Shown here: piece after piece, positions 10,695-20,460 of the stretch
Numbering within the stretch: the first letter of the stretch is position 1
Layout: each line of letters begins with the position of its first letter
Assembly: GCA_002429615.1 (NCBI GenBank)
Contig: DJAN01000128.1
Span: 1 to 32,245, forward strand
Source: Lysobacteraceae bacterium UBA6001
GTDB taxonomy: Bacteria; Pseudomonadota; Gammaproteobacteria; Xanthomonadales; Xanthomonadaceae
Direction of reading: 5' to 3'
DNA: 32,245 nt
Position numbers and translations under genes: made by a program
Notes under the pieces: model-generated
The model's input: the letters and a program-made list of their open reading frames with translations, nothing else
Databases searched by the model: none
What the model was told of the DNA's origin: nothing

Positions 10695-11141
10695 GTGATC
10701 GATACCGACCCGCGCAGGCGATTCCCTCGCTCTGCGCGGGTTCGTTCGCGCGCGGAATATGCTGTCGTCTTCGACAACAGCCGTCGCTGCTCCGACCCGC
10801 TCATGAGCTTGCACTGGCGCCCGCAGGAAGGTCCTGCCCGGTTGGGCATGGCCGTGTCGCGCAAAGTCGACAAGCGCGCCGTCGGGCGCAACCGCATCAA
10901 GCGTGTGCTCCGCGAAGCCTTCCGTCACCTGCCGCCAGACCTGGCGGGCGGGGACTATGTCGTGGTCGCCCGTTCGGCTGCCGCGCGCGCCAGCCATCCG
11001 GAAATCCGTGACGCCTTCCTGCGCGTGCTGTGCCGTGCGGGCGCATTGCCCGTGCCAGCCGCGGGCGTCACAATGCCGCCGCGCCCGGATGCACACCTTT
11101 CATCCTCTCCATTGACCGAGCCGGAACGGCGTTCCGACTGA
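10695..11141 (+). CDS. rnpA: Ribonuclease P protein component
   Basis: RnpA is the protein subunit of RNase P, which helps the catalytic RNA mature the 5' ends of tRNAs. The conserved RNR motif is in [18 protein letters not shown], and the family start region is [20 protein letters not shown]. The C-terminus extends beyond the usual domain with a Pro/Ser-rich tail. The start is uncertain because no ATG is available. GTG at 10695 gives 148 residues; TTG at 10653 overlaps the rpmH stop codon and gives 162. Neither has a good Shine-Dalgarno, so coupling to rpmH is likely. Only 16 bases separate it from yidC, so the small yidD gene often found here in other bacteria is absent. Confidence 0.92.
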   Translation: MIDTDPRRRFPRSARVRSRAEYAVVFDNSRRCSDPLMSLHWRPQEGPARLGMAVSRKVDKRAVGRNRIKRVLREAFRHLPPDLAGGDYVVVARSAAARASHPEIRDAFLRVLCRAGALPVPAAGVTMPPRPDAHLSSSPLTEPERRSD

Positions 11142-11157
11142 GCCGAGTTGCTGCCTG

Positions 11158-12843
11158 ATGAACCAGACCCGCGTAATCCTGTTGCTTGCCTGGCTGATGG
11201 TGGCCGCCTTCCTGTGGATGGAGTGGGGCCGTGAAAAGGCCGCACCCGAGCCGACGCAGACCCCCACGGCGCAGACCAGCGTGCCGTCCGCCGACGCCAA
11301 CGGCGTGCCGCAGGCAACCGTGCCGGGCAGCACCGCCACGCCGGCCGTTGCCGCGCCCGCCGCGCCGGCCCAGGTCGTCACCGTCACCACCGACGTGCTG
11401 CGCCTGAAGCTGGATGGCCGCAGCGTGCTCGACGCCGACCTGCTGCAGTTCCCGCAGACCAAGCAGGCCGGCGCGCCGCCGGTCAGCCTGCTGACCGAGG
11501 ATCCGGCACACCCGTACAGCGCGATCAGCGGCTGGGCCAGCGACAAGGGTGCCGCCGTGCCGGGTCCGGGCGGGTTCCGCCTGGAGCAGCCCGCCACCGA
11601 ATTCGTGCTCGCCGACGGCCAGGACAAGCTGGTCGTGCCGTTCGTGTGGACCAGCCCGGATGGCGTGACCATCCGCCGCACCTTCACGCTGGAGCGTGGC
11701 CGCTACGCCATCGAAGTGCGCGATGAGGTCACCAACGCCGGTACCGGCACCTGGAACGCCTACGTCTATCGCAAGCTCAGCCGCGTGCCGACCATCCTCA
11801 GCCGCAGCATGATGAATCCGGACAGCCTGAGCTTCAACGGCGCGACCTGGTTCACCACCGACAAGAGCTACGAGCGTCGCGCGTTCCAGGACTACCTCAA
11901 GGATGGCAGCGTCGACAGCATCATCCAGGGTGGCTGGATCGCGATGCTGCAGCACCAGTTCTTCACCGGCTGGATTCCGCAGCCCGACAGCAGCTCGCTG
12001 CTCAAGCTCTCGCAGGACCGCGGCGCCGACGTGCTCGAACTGCGCGGCCCGGGCTTCACCGTCGCGCCGGGCCAGAAGGCCAGCACCGAAGCGCGCCTGT
12101 GGGTGGGCCCGAAGCTGGTCAGCCTGATTGCCAAGGAACAGGTGCCGGGTCTGGACCGCGTGGTCGACTACAGCCGCTTCTCGGTGATGGCGATCATCGG
12201 CCAGGGCCTGTTCTGGGTGCTGAGCCACCTGTACACCCTGCTGCACAACTGGGGCTGGGCGATCATCGGCCTGGTCGTGCTGCTGCGCCTGGCGCTGTAT
12301 CCGCTGTCGGCGACGCAGTACAAGTCCGGCGCCAAGATGCGCAAGTTCCAGCCGCGCCTGGCGCAGCTGAAGGAGCGCTACGGCGAGGATCGCCAGAAGT
12401 ACCAGCAGGCGATGATGGAGCTGTTCAAGAAGGAGAAGATCAATCCGATGGGCGGCTGCCTGCCGATCCTCATCCAGATGCCGATCTTCTTCGCGCTGTA
12501 CTGGGTGCTGGTGGAGTCGGTCGAACTGCGCCAGGCGCCGTGGCTGGGCTGGATCCAGGACCTGACCGCGCGTGACCCGTACTTCATCCTGCCGATCATC
12601 AACATGGTGATCATGTGGCTGACGCAGAAGCTGACCCCGACCCCGGGCATGGATCCGGTGCAGGCGAAGATGATGCAGTTCATGCCGCTGGTGTTCGGCG
12701 TCATGATGGCCTTCATGCCGGCCGGCCTGGTGCTCTACTGGGTGGTCAACGGCGGCCTGGGCCTGCTGATCCAGTGGTGGATGATCAAGCAGCACGGCGA
12801 GTCGCCGAGCAAGATCGTCCAGTCCAACCTGCACAACCAGTAA
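11158..12843 (+). CDS. yidC: Membrane protein insertase YidC
   Basis: YidC inserts and folds inner-membrane proteins, alone or with SecYEG. The 561-residue product has the Gram-negative layout. An N-terminal helix ([16 protein letters not shown]) comes first, then a Pro/Thr/Ala-rich linker and a large periplasmic beta domain (about residues 75-330). The conserved core follows, with its membrane helices, the cytoplasmic coiled hairpin ([22 protein letters not shown]) and [23 protein letters not shown]. The tail is basic. It is in the rpmH-rnpA-yidC cluster and ends at a strong hairpin. The ribosome site before the ATG is weak. Confidence 0.97.
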   Translation: MNQTRVILLLAWLMVAAFLWMEWGREKAAPEPTQTPTAQTSVPSADANGVPQATVPGSTATPAVAAPAAPAQVVTVTTDVLRLKLDGRSVLDADLLQFPQTKQAGAPPVSLLTEDPAHPYSAISGWASDKGAAVPGPGGFRLEQPATEFVLADGQDKLVVPFVWTSPDGVTIRRTFTLERGRYAIEVRDEVTNAGTGTWNAYVYRKLSRVPTILSRSMMNPDSLSFNGATWFTTDKSYERRAFQDYLKDGSVDSIIQGGWIAMLQHQFFTGWIPQPDSSSLLKLSQDRGADVLELRGPGFTVAPGQKASTEARLWVGPKLVSLIAKEQVPGLDRVVDYSRFSVMAIIGQGLFWVLSHLYTLLHNWGWAIIGLVVLLRLALYPLSATQYKSGAKMRKFQPRLAQLKERYGEDRQKYQQAMMELFKKEKINPMGGCLPILIQMPIFFALYWVLVESVELRQAPWLGWIQDLTARDPYFILPIINMVIMWLTQKLTPTPGMDPVQAKMMQFMPLVFGVMMAFMPAGLVLYWVVNGGLGLLIQWWMIKQHGESPSKIVQSNLHNQ

Positions 12844-12847
12844 TCCC

Positions 12848-12877
12848 CAGAAGGCCCGCCACCCGGCGGGCCTTCTG
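12848..12877 (+). terminator. Hairpin terminator after yidC
   Basis: A perfect 13-bp GC-rich stem (12848-12860 with 12865-12877) with a 4-base ACCC loop begins four bases after the yidC stop codon. There is no T-run beyond it, so termination may be partial. Confidence 0.65.
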
Positions 12878-12902
12878 CATGCAAGACGCAAGGAATGCCG
12901 TC

Positions 12903-15578
12903 ATGATCGCGATGCGCCTGTCACGACTACTGCTGTTGGCCTCCGTGTTGTGGCTGGCCGCCTGCCAGCGTGGCGAAGAAAGCGCCACACCGGCAACACC
13001 ACCGGCTGCCGGCGCGAACCCGGCTACAGTGGCGCCTGCCGGCGCGCTGCCGGCACAGGCCGCGCTGCAACAACAGCTGGCGCAGCTACTCGACAACTAC
13101 CGTCGCATCATCGTGCTGCTCGCCGACGAGACGCAGCAGTCCGAACGCGACCGCGCCACCTCCACCCGCGTTGGCCAGGGCCTGTTCCATGACGGCCTGA
13201 CCCAACGCGAACGCATCGGCGATGCCTTCGGCCAGCTGCTGAAGGACAAGGACCCGCGCCGCCTCGATGCGGTGGCCGCGCTGCTGGACTACATCGAATC
13301 CGATCCGGCGCTGTACGACGCCGACCGCCTCGCCTTCCGCGAAGTGCTGCGCGACCTCCAGGAGCGCGTGGGTGCCGATTCCTCGCTGCCGGCGGTGAAG
13401 CTGCACCAGCGTATCGGCGAGGACCTGGATGCGCTCGACGAGATCGAGCGCAACTACAACCAGGAACTCACCCGCATCTTCAGCCGCTTCGACCGCAGCC
13501 GCGCGATCGCCCAGAAGCGCGAGAAGTGGGAGGACTACGTCGCCTTCCTGCGCAAGCACTATCACCGCGAAAGCATCCTGCGCGACTACGGCGTGATCGA
13601 GCCCTACCCGATGTCGATGAAGGACAGCGACCGCGAGGTCTTCGGGCGCGACCTGCCGGCCAAGACCGTGGTGCTGAGCTTCGACGATGGCCCGCACAAG
13701 GCCTATACCGATGAAATCGTCGCCATCCTCAAGCGCTACGACGTGCCGGGTGTGTTCTTCGAGGTCGGCCACAACCTTGGCCAGATCGACGCACAGGGGC
13801 AGGCGAAACTCGGCGCGCTGGCACCGATCAGCCGCCACTTGATGGAAGACGGCTACGCCGTCGGCAACCACAGCCTCACCCATGCCCAGCTGTCGCGCAC
13901 CACCGGCGACGCGCTGCGCAGCCAGGTCATGGATACCGACCGCCTGCTGCGCGCGGTCGACGCCGAACGCGCACCGCTGTTCCGCTTCCCCTATGGCGCG
14001 CGCAATGCCGAAGGGCTGCAGCTGCTGCGCGAAGCCGGGTTGAAGTCGATCATGTGGAACATCGACTCCATGGACTGGGCCGACCCGGTGCCCGACTCCA
14101 TCGTGCAGCGCGTGCTGGACCAGGTCGCACACGAGCAGCGCGGCATCATTCTCTTTCACGACATCCACGACCGCGCGGTCAAGGCGCTGCCGCAGATCCT
14201 GGACAAGCTCATCGCCGACGGCTACCAGTTCGCGGGCTGGAATGGTCGCGACTTCACCGTGGCGCGCGCCCGTACCGTCGCGGCCGATGCCACCGTCACC
14301 ACCGGCTACGAGAAGTCCTGGGCGCTGGTGATCGGCATCGACGATTACGCGCACTGGCCGCGCCTGCAGTACGCCGCCAACGACGCCCAGGCGATCGCCG
14401 ACACACTCACCGGCCGGTTCGGTTTCCCGTCCTCGCAGGTCGTGGTGTTGAAGAACGGCGAGGCCACGCGCAACAACATCCTGGCCGCGTTCCACGACCG
14501 CCTGTCGGATGAGCGCACCCAGCGCAACGACCGCGTGTTCGTCTTCTTCGCCGGCCACGGCGCCACGCGCCGCCTCGCCAGTGGGCGTGACCTGGGCTAC
14601 ATCATTCCGGTGGATTCCAACCCCGAGGACATCGCCCGCGATGCCATCGCGATGACCGACATCCAGAACATCGCCGAGAGCCTGCGCGCCAAGCATGTGA
14701 TGTTCGTGATGGATGCCTGCTACAGCGGGCTGGGCCTGACCCGCGGGGGCGGTGGCAACGCCGCCTTCCTGCGCGAGAACGCACGCCGCCTGGGCCGCCA
14801 GATGCTGACCGCCGGTGGCGCCGACCAGCAGGTATCCGACAGTGGCCCGAACGGCCACTCGGTATTTACCTGGGTGCTGCTGCAGGCGCTGTCCGGCAAG
14901 GGCGATCTCAATGGCGATGGCTTGATCACCGGTACCGAGCTGGCGGCCTACGTGGCGCCGGCGGTCTCGGCGTTGGCGCCGCAGAACCCGGCCTTTGGCA
15001 GCCTGCCGGGTTCGGAAGGCGGCGAGTTCGTGCTGCAGGTGCCGCAGGCCGAGGAATACCTCAATGCCGGTACCGGCCAGCTGTCCGCCGACGCCATCGC
15101 GATGGCGGGCAAGGTCGAAGCCACGCAGCCCAGCAGCAGCGATGCCACCGCGGTGACGGTGAAGGACCTGCAGGGCGGCAGCAAGCAGCTGGCGATTCCG
15201 GCGGCCGCACCGCAGAGCGACCGGCAGCTGGCACAACGCGCCAACGAGCGCGGCCTGCAGCTCTACAAGGAAAAGCGCTACGACGAGGCGGTGGCGCAGT
15301 TCACCGAAGCGCTCAAGCTGCGTCCGGATTTCGCCCTGGCCGCCAACAATCTCGGCTTCGTCTATTACCGCCAGGCGCGCTATGCCGAAGCGGCGCGCTG
15401 GTTGGAGAACACCGTGCGGATCGACCCGTCGCGTGCCGTCGCCCAGCTCAACCTCGGTGACGCCTATCGCCAGCTTGGCGAGCGCGACAAGGCGCGCCAG
15501 GCCTACACCACCTATCTCGCCCTGCAGCCGGACGGCGCGGGCGCGGCACAGGTGCGCGAAAAACTGCAGGGGCTGTAA
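12903..15578 (+). CDS. Lipoprotein fusing polysaccharide deacetylase, caspase-like peptidase and TPRs
   Basis: This predicted envelope lipoprotein has 891 residues and an unusual order of domains. The signal peptide ends in LAAC (Cys21). A mostly helical region follows (about 40-240), then a NodB-type polysaccharide deacetylase domain (about 255-450) with SFDDGP (D261, D262), the metal-binding NHSLTH (H323, H327), RFPYGARN and ILFHD. A caspase/C14 domain follows (about 470-690) with the catalytic pair His552 (AGHGA) and Cys606 (DACYSG). It contains an EF-hand-like loop DLNGDGLITGTE (668-679). Two to three TPRs close the protein (about 774-885). The ATG at 12903 has AAGGA eight bases upstream. 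All key residues of both enzymes are present, so both may be active: one on an acetylated glycan, one on a protein. It ends 9 bases before mnmE, but no shared function is evident. The physiological role is unknown. Confidence 0.85.
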   Translation: MIAMRLSRLLLLASVLWLAACQRGEESATPATPPAAGANPATVAPAGALPAQAALQQQLAQLLDNYRRIIVLLADETQQSERDRATSTRVGQGLFHDGLTQRERIGDAFGQLLKDKDPRRLDAVAALLDYIESDPALYDADRLAFREVLRDLQERVGADSSLPAVKLHQRIGEDLDALDEIERNYNQELTRIFSRFDRSRAIAQKREKWEDYVAFLRKHYHRESILRDYGVIEPYPMSMKDSDREVFGRDLPAKTVVLSFDDGPHKAYTDEIVAILKRYDVPGVFFEVGHNLGQIDAQGQAKLGALAPISRHLMEDGYAVGNHSLTHAQLSRTTGDALRSQVMDTDRLLRAVDAERAPLFRFPYGARNAEGLQLLREAGLKSIMWNIDSMDWADPVPDSIVQRVLDQVAHEQRGIILFHDIHDRAVKALPQILDKLIADGYQFAGWNGRDFTVARARTVAADATVTTGYEKSWALVIGIDDYAHWPRLQYAANDAQAIADTLTGRFGFPSSQVVVLKNGEATRNNILAAFHDRLSDERTQRNDRVFVFFAGHGATRRLASGRDLGYIIPVDSNPEDIARDAIAMTDIQNIAESLRAKHVMFVMDACYSGLGLTRGGGGNAAFLRENARRLGRQMLTAGGADQQVSDSGPNGHSVFTWVLLQALSGKGDLNGDGLITGTELAAYVAPAVSALAPQNPAFGSLPGSEGGEFVLQVPQAEEYLNAGTGQLSADAIAMAGKVEATQPSSSDATAVTVKDLQGGSKQLAIPAAAPQSDRQLAQRANERGLQLYKEKRYDEAVAQFTEALKLRPDFALAANNLGFVYYRQARYAEAARWLENTVRIDPSRAVAQLNLGDAYRQLGERDKARQAYTTYLALQPDGAGAAQVREKLQGL

Positions 15579-15587
15579 CCTCAGCGC

Positions 15588-16925
15588 ATGGCGCCGTCCG
15601 ACACCATCGCTGCGATCGCCACTGCCGCCGGAGCCGGCGGCGTGGGCATCATCCGTCTGTCCGGGCCGCGTGCCGCCGCGATCGCCGCGCAGCTGGGCGC
15701 GCCGCGCCTGCGCCCGCGCCACGCGCATTACGCGCGCTGGCGGGATGCGGCAGGCGAAGTGATCGACGATGGCCTGGCCTTGTGGTTTCCCGCGCCCAAC
15801 AGCTTTACCGGCGAGGAAGTCGTTGAGCTGCAGGGACACGGCGGCGCGGTGGTGTTGCGCCAGCTGCTGGCACGCTGCATCGCGCTGGGCGCGCGCCAGG
15901 CACGCCCGGGTGAGTTCAGCGAACGCGCGTTCCTCAACGGCAAGCTCGACCTCGCCCAGGCCGAAGCCATTGCCGACCTCATCGCCGCCGGCGACACCCG
16001 CGCCGCGCGCGCGGCGCGTCGGTCGCTCGATGGCGTGTTCTCTCAACGTGTCGAGGCCTTGGCCGAACAGGTCACCGTGCTGCGCATCCACATCGAGGCG
16101 GCGATCGACTTCGCCGATGAACCCATCGAGACGCTGGGCGGTGCGCAGGTGCGCGCCGGCCTGTCCGCCGCGCAGGTCACGCTGGCCGACCTGCTGCGCG
16201 ATGCCGAACGCGGCCGCAAGCTGCGCGATGGCGTGCATGCCGTGCTGATCGGGCCGCCGAACGCTGGCAAGAGTTCGCTGCTCAATGCGTTGGCGGGCAG
16301 CGAACGCGCGATTGTCACCGATGTCGCCGGCACGACCCGCGACACCTTGCGCGAGACCATCCGCATCGACGGCTTGGAACTCACGCTGGTCGACACGGCG
16401 GGCCTGCGTGAGAGCGGCGATGCGATCGAGCGCGAAGGGATGCGGCGCGCGCGCGCCGAGTTGCAGCGCGCCGACCTGGCGCTGGTGGTGATCGACGCGC
16501 GTGAACCGGAAGCGGGCCACGCCGCCGTCGCCGCGGACGTGGCGCAGGTGCCGCGCAGCCTGTGGATCCACAACAAGGCCGACCTGCTCCCCGCCACGCC
16601 GATGCTCGCCGCCAATGCCATCGCGGTATCCGCCGCCACCGGCGCGGGTCTGCCGGAACTGCACGCCCGGTTGGCGCAGGTTGCCGGCGCCGATGCCGGC
16701 GAGAGCGTCGACGGCGAATTCACCGCGCGCAGCCGGCATGTCGATGCGCTGGCCCGCAGTGGCGAACATCTCGCCGCGGCGCAGGCACAGCTCGACCACG
16801 AGCAGCTGGAACTGGCGGCCGAGGAGCTGCGCCTGGCGCATGACGCACTGGGTGAGATCACTGGCCGGATGACCGCAGATGACCTGCTTGGACGCATCTT
16901 CTCCAGCTTCTGCATCGGCAAGTAG
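15588..16925 (+). CDS. mnmE: tRNA uridine-5-carboxymethylaminomethyl synthesis GTPase
   Basis: MnmE works with MnmG to modify the wobble uridine (U34) of certain tRNAs. The 445-residue product has the N-terminal folate-binding domain ([24 protein letters not shown]), a helical domain, and an inserted GTPase domain with P-loop GPPNAGKS (222-229, K228), DTAGLRE and NKAD. It ends in the universal FCIGK, whose Cys442 is the conserved catalytic cysteine. It starts 9 bases after the preceding gene and is close to yidC, a pairing common in gammaproteobacteria, where only the fusion lipoprotein intervenes here. Confidence 0.97.
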   Translation: MAPSDTIAAIATAAGAGGVGIIRLSGPRAAAIAAQLGAPRLRPRHAHYARWRDAAGEVIDDGLALWFPAPNSFTGEEVVELQGHGGAVVLRQLLARCIALGARQARPGEFSERAFLNGKLDLAQAEAIADLIAAGDTRAARAARRSLDGVFSQRVEALAEQVTVLRIHIEAAIDFADEPIETLGGAQVRAGLSAAQVTLADLLRDAERGRKLRDGVHAVLIGPPNAGKSSLLNALAGSERAIVTDVAGTTRDTLRETIRIDGLELTLVDTAGLRESGDAIEREGMRRARAELQRADLALVVIDAREPEAGHAAVAADVAQVPRSLWIHNKADLLPATPMLAANAIAVSAATGAGLPELHARLAQVAGADAGESVDGEFTARSRHVDALARSGEHLAAAQAQLDHEQLELAAEELRLAHDALGEITGRMTADDLLGRIFSSFCIGK

Positions 16926-16991
16926 GCGAGCGGTCACCGCGCTGTCACGAGGAGCCGCGAGCGTGGTGGCCACAAGCCCCGGGAACAGCCC

Positions 16992-18071
16992 ATGCGCTAT
17001 CGCCATGCAAGGAAATGGATGGCCGCCCTGCTGATGACAATCGTCGCGCTACCGGCAGCAGCGGGTGAACACGCCGGCAAGGCGCTGGTGTACGCCCATC
17101 GTGGTGCCAGCGCCCTGCGCCCGGAACACACCCTGGCCGCCTACGCGCAGGCCATCGCCGACGGCGCCGATTTCATCGAACCGGACCTGGTCTCCACCCG
17201 CGATGGCGTGCTGGTTGCCCGGCACGAGAACGAGATCGGCGGCACCACCGATGTCGCCGCGCATCGCGAGTTCGCCGACCGACGAACCCGCAAGGTCATC
17301 GACGGCGAGGCCATCGACGGTTGGTTCACCGAGGACTTCACCCTCGCCGAACTGAAGACGCTGCGCGCACGCGAACGCCTGCCGCAGGTGCGCGGCACGC
17401 GTTGGGATGGGCAGTTCCAGATCGTCACGCTCGACGAAATCATCGACTTCACCGCCGCGCAATCGGCGGCCGTCGGCCGCGTTATCGGGCTAGTGCCGGA
17501 GATCAAGCATCCCAGCCATTTCGCCAGCCTCGACCTGGCGATGGAGGACAAGGTGCTCGCCGCCTTGAATGCGCATGCCTATACCCGCACCGCACCGGTG
17601 GTCATCCAGTCGTTCGAGACCCGCAACCTGCGCTATCTGCGGACGCGCATCGGGCGAGGTACGAACATCCGTCTCCTGCAATTGCTGGGCGCGTCAGCGC
17701 AGCCGGTTCCAGGTGAGAAGCCCGACCGTCGTTACCAAGCGCTGATGACACCGCAAGGCCTGCGCGACGTAGCCGCATACGCCGATGCCATCGGCCCGGA
17801 CATCCGCAGCCTGATACCGGTCGATGCGCAGGGCCGTCTCGCCAGACCGACCGATCTGCTGCGCGACGCACATGCCGCCGGGCTGCAGGTGCAGCCCTAT
17901 ACGTTCCGCCCCGAAAACCGCTTTCTCGCGCCGCAGTTCCGTGACGGTGAAGGCGACAACGCACGCCACGAGGCCGGCTCGGTCGCGGAAATACGCGCCT
18001 ACCTCGCGCTGGGCATCGATGCGTTCTTCACCGATGATCCGGCGCTGGGTCGCCGCGCCGTAGACCAGTGA
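16992..18071 (+). CDS. Periplasmic glycerophosphodiester phosphodiesterase (GlpQ type)
   Basis: The enzyme hydrolyses glycerophosphodiesters from phospholipid head groups to glycerol-3-phosphate and an alcohol. The product has 359 residues and a signal peptide (cleavage after about residue 24, PAAAG). The GDPD motifs are present: YAHRGAS (H36, R37), E63 and D65 in FIEPDLVSTRDG, and H78 in ARHENEI. The long insert (ADRRTRKVIDG..GWFTEDFTLAELKTL) and the C-terminal AYLALGIDAFFTDDP are typical of the periplasmic GlpQ branch. E. coli GlpQ is of similar size. No transporter gene is adjacent, so GlpQ-like substrate use is inferred from sequence alone. It meets the next gene tail to tail with 6 bases between them. 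Confidence 0.92.
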   Translation: MRYRHARKWMAALLMTIVALPAAAGEHAGKALVYAHRGASALRPEHTLAAYAQAIADGADFIEPDLVSTRDGVLVARHENEIGGTTDVAAHREFADRRTRKVIDGEAIDGWFTEDFTLAELKTLRARERLPQVRGTRWDGQFQIVTLDEIIDFTAAQSAAVGRVIGLVPEIKHPSHFASLDLAMEDKVLAALNAHAYTRTAPVVIQSFETRNLRYLRTRIGRGTNIRLLQLLGASAQPVPGEKPDRRYQALMTPQGLRDVAAYADAIGPDIRSLIPVDAQGRLARPTDLLRDAHAAGLQVQPYTFRPENRFLAPQFRDGEGDNARHEAGSVAEIRAYLALGIDAFFTDDPALGRRAVDQ

Positions 18072-18077
18072 AGGCGC

Positions 18078-18539
18078 TCAGCGGTACATGCCTTCGCGCA
18101 GGTTGATGCCGTACTCCAGCCACGCCTTCAACGCGCACAGCATCTGCGACCAGCCCATGCAGTTGCCATAGGACGCACGCACCCCGGCGTCGTTGCCGGC
18201 CCAGCCGGCCTCATGGATCTCCACCCGCGTGCGCCCATCGTCGGTGGCACTGAAGGTGAAGGTCACCCGCGTGCGGCGTGGCGGTTGCCCTTCCGGCACC
18301 GCCTCGTTGGAATCCCACTCCAGCACGATGCGCTCCGGGGGCGTGGCCTCGACCACCTGCACCGGGAATTCGCCGGGGAAATCATGGAAGTCCCACCACA
18401 CCGTGGCGCCGGTGGCCAGACGCCCGCGGGCGCCGCCGGTGGTGAAGTAATGGGAGAGCTGTGCCGGATCCGCAACGGCCTCGTAGACCTCCGCGACCGG
18501 CTGGCCGACATGTCCGAACACACTGAACTGCGGTTCCAT
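18078..18539 (-). CDS. SRPBCC/AHSA1-type domain protein
   Basis: This single-domain protein of 153 residues has the SRPBCC (START/Bet v1-like) fold that binds hydrophobic ligands; AHSA1-type members are often annotated as activators of Hsp90 ATPase-like. Typical signs are the opening FSVFGHVGQPVAEVYEAVADPAQLSHYFTTG split over two elements, the central WWDFHDFPGEFPVQV and ERIVLEWDS strands, and a long C-terminal helix (GWSQMLCALKAWLEYG). GGGG lies seven bases before the ATG at 18539. The ligand and role are unknown. No ArsR-type regulator, which often accompanies such genes, is adjacent. Confidence 0.8.
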   Translation of the reverse strand: MEPQFSVFGHVGQPVAEVYEAVADPAQLSHYFTTGGARGRLATGATVWWDFHDFPGEFPVQVVEATPPERIVLEWDSNEAVPEGQPPRRTRVTFTFSATDDGRTRVEIHEAGWAGNDAGVRASYGNCMGWSQMLCALKAWLEYGINLREGMYR

Positions 18540-18612
18540 GGCATGACCCCGCAAGCCCGGTCAGGGCAGGGCGTCCAGTTCTAGCCCCTTTACTGGCGGG
18601 GTGCAAACGCGT

Positions 18613-19386
18613 TCAGTCCTGCGAGGGATCGCGGCGCCGGAAACGGATCACCACGCCGTTCGGATCGGGCTCGCGCTGCCACAGCACGGGAACCTCGCGC
18701 GGGCGCGGTGGCTCCATGCCATCGACGTCATCGTCGGCCAACGCGGCTTCCTCCTCTTCGTCTTCCCAGCTGTAACGCTTGCGCGGCAACAGCGGGTCGA
18801 GGTGACGGAACAGGATCGCCGCGATCACGCCACCCATCGCACCGCCCATGTGCGACTGCCAGGAAATGCCCGGTTCGCGCGGCAGGATCGCCAGCAGCAT
18901 GCCGCCGTAGAAAAGGAACGCGATCATGCTCGTCGCGATCGCCGCGCGGTCGCGGCGGATCAGCCCGAGCACGAACAGCAGGAACATCAGGCCATGGGTC
19001 ACGCCGCTGGCACCGAGATGGAAGGTACCCACGTCGCCCAACCACCAGGCGCCCAGGCCCGAGCCCAGCCACATCAGTGGCAGGCCCCATTTGGTCGCTT
19101 TCGGGTACACGCTGCCGGCCAGGGTGCCGAGGATCAGGATCGCGAATGCGTTGGCGCCCAGGTGTTCCAGCGAACCATGCAGCAGCGGCGCGGTCAGTAC
19201 CCCCCACAGGCCTTCCCACTCGTGCGGGCGTACCGCGAACGGGCGCCAGTCGAATCCCGCCTGGCTGGCGAGGACCGCCACCATCACCAGCACGGCACCC
19301 AGGCTGATGTTGAACGCACGGATCACCCGCCCGCGCTGCTCGCGTGCATCGGTGGCCGGGTCGTGGAGAGGATTCAAAGTGTCCAT
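18613..19386 (-). CDS. Rhomboid-family intramembrane serine protease
   Basis: Rhomboids cut membrane proteins within or near their transmembrane segments. The 257-residue product has about six membrane helices, the motif HGSLEHLGAN (H70-N79), the catalytic Ser127 in GASG and the catalytic His179 in WQSHMGG. After the last helix a cytoplasmic tail contains a strongly acidic stretch (EDEEEEAALADDD) and a basic end. The start at 19386 (MDTLNP) is chosen because the upstream extension is arginine- and proline-rich without homology. It lies downstream of the terC-like gene on the same strand, with a hairpin in between. The substrate is unknown. Confidence 0.88.
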   Translation of the reverse strand: MDTLNPLHDPATDAREQRGRVIRAFNISLGAVLVMVAVLASQAGFDWRPFAVRPHEWEGLWGVLTAPLLHGSLEHLGANAFAILILGTLAGSVYPKATKWGLPLMWLGSGLGAWWLGDVGTFHLGASGVTHGLMFLLFVLGLIRRDRAAIATSMIAFLFYGGMLLAILPREPGISWQSHMGGAMGGVIAAILFRHLDPLLPRKRYSWEDEEEEAALADDDVDGMEPPRPREVPVLWQREPDPNGVVIRFRRRDPSQD

Positions 19387-19446
19387 ACGAAGCGGATGGC
19401 GTCGCCCCGGGCGATTGCAAGGCCCCGGGGCGCGGGAGAATGGCGC

Positions 19447-19473
19447 GGCCCGGCGGGACAATCCCGCCGGGCC
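19447..19473 (-). terminator. Hairpin after the TerC gene
   Basis: A perfect 12-bp GC-rich stem (19447-19458 with 19462-19473) and a three-base loop lie 8 bases beyond the stop codon at 19481. There is no U-tract, so it may protect the mRNA end rather than terminate. Confidence 0.5.
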
Positions 19474-19480
19474 CTCGGGC

Positions 19481-20437
19481 CTAGGACAGCTTGGGCTTGG
19501 CCGGACGCACCAGGCTCAGCACCACGGTCGTGCCGATGATCAGCGCCACCGCCGCCAGCGATACCCATACCGGCAGCTTCACCAGGTCGATCGCCAGCAT
19601 CTTCACGCCGATGAAGACCAGCACCACCGCCAGGCCGTAGGGCAGCAGGTGGAAGCGGTCGGCCATGCCGGCGAGCAGGAAGAACATCGCGCGCAGGCCC
19701 AGCACCGCGAACACGTTGGAGGTCAGCACGATGAACGGGTCGGTGGTGATGGCGAAGATCGCCGGGATGCTGTCCACCGCGAAGATCACGTCGGTCACCG
19801 CGATCAGGATCAGCACCACGAACAGCGGGGTGAACCAGCGCACGCCATCCTTCTCTGTCATCAGGCGGTTGCCGTTGTACTGCGGGCTGATGCGCAGGTG
19901 CCCGCGCATCCAGCGCAACACCGGGTTCGCCTCCAGGTCCGGCTCCTTGCCGGCGGAGAACCACATCTTGATACCGGTCAGCAGCAGGAACGCGCCGAAC
20001 ACGTAGAGCAGCCAGTGGAACTTGGCCAGCAGCACCGCGCCGGCGAAGATCATGATCGCGCGCAGCACGATCGCGCCAAGCACGCCGATCACCAGCACGC
20101 GCTGGCGCTGTTCTTCCGGCACGGCGAAGTAGGTCATCACCATCAGGAAGACGAAGATGTTGTCCACCGCCAGCGATTTCTCCACCAGGTAACCGGTGAG
20201 GAATTCCAGGCCGATGCGGTTGGCCAGCACGCTGCCGGCGGTTTCGTGCAGGTACCACCACAGGCCGGCGTTGAAGGCCAGGGCCAGGGCGATCCAGCCG
20301 ATGCTCCACCACAGCGCTTCCTTGAACGTGACCTTGTGGGGTCCGCCGTGGCGCATGAGGACGAGGTCGGCCAGGAGCGCCACGATCACCACGATCGCGA
20401 AGCCGCCCCAGAGCCAGATGTTGCCGATGGTTTGCAT
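19481..20437 (-). CDS. alx: TerC/Alx-family membrane protein, probable manganese exporter
   Basis: This integral membrane protein of the TerC family has 318 residues and about nine hydrophobic segments. The two hallmark acidic motifs are present: E86 and D92 in VEKSLAVDNIFVF, and D216 and D222 in VTDVIFAVDSIPAIFAI. E. coli Alx has these motifs and has been linked to manganese export and alkaline stress. The upstream yybP-ykoY riboswitch independently points to manganese. The ATG at 20437 has GGGA seven bases upstream; the longer reading would run into the riboswitch terminator. The symbol is by similarity; terC would be an alternative name. Confidence 0.88.
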   Translation of the reverse strand: MQTIGNIWLWGGFAIVVIVALLADLVLMRHGGPHKVTFKEALWWSIGWIALALAFNAGLWWYLHETAGSVLANRIGLEFLTGYLVEKSLAVDNIFVFLMVMTYFAVPEEQRQRVLVIGVLGAIVLRAIMIFAGAVLLAKFHWLLYVFGAFLLLTGIKMWFSAGKEPDLEANPVLRWMRGHLRISPQYNGNRLMTEKDGVRWFTPLFVVLILIAVTDVIFAVDSIPAIFAITTDPFIVLTSNVFAVLGLRAMFFLLAGMADRFHLLPYGLAVVLVFIGVKMLAIDLVKLPVWVSLAAVALIIGTTVVLSLVRPAKPKLS

Positions 20438-20460
20438 GAGAGAGTCCCGTTGAGAATGTG

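Noticed and set aside
10903..11115. Open frame overlapping rnpA as a possible yidD
   Set aside because: It is Cys/Arg-rich without the YidD pattern of conserved cysteines and membrane-associated helix. It is a frame shadow of rnpA.
13086..17006. Minus-strand open frame of 1306 codons opposite the fusion lipoprotein and mnmE
   Set aside because: It mirrors two well-supported genes, shows no recognisable domain, and owes its length to GC-rich codon bias.
18540..18554. TTG start giving a longer SRPBCC protein
   Set aside because: The GGGG ribosome site falls inside that extension and is properly spaced for the ATG at 18539.
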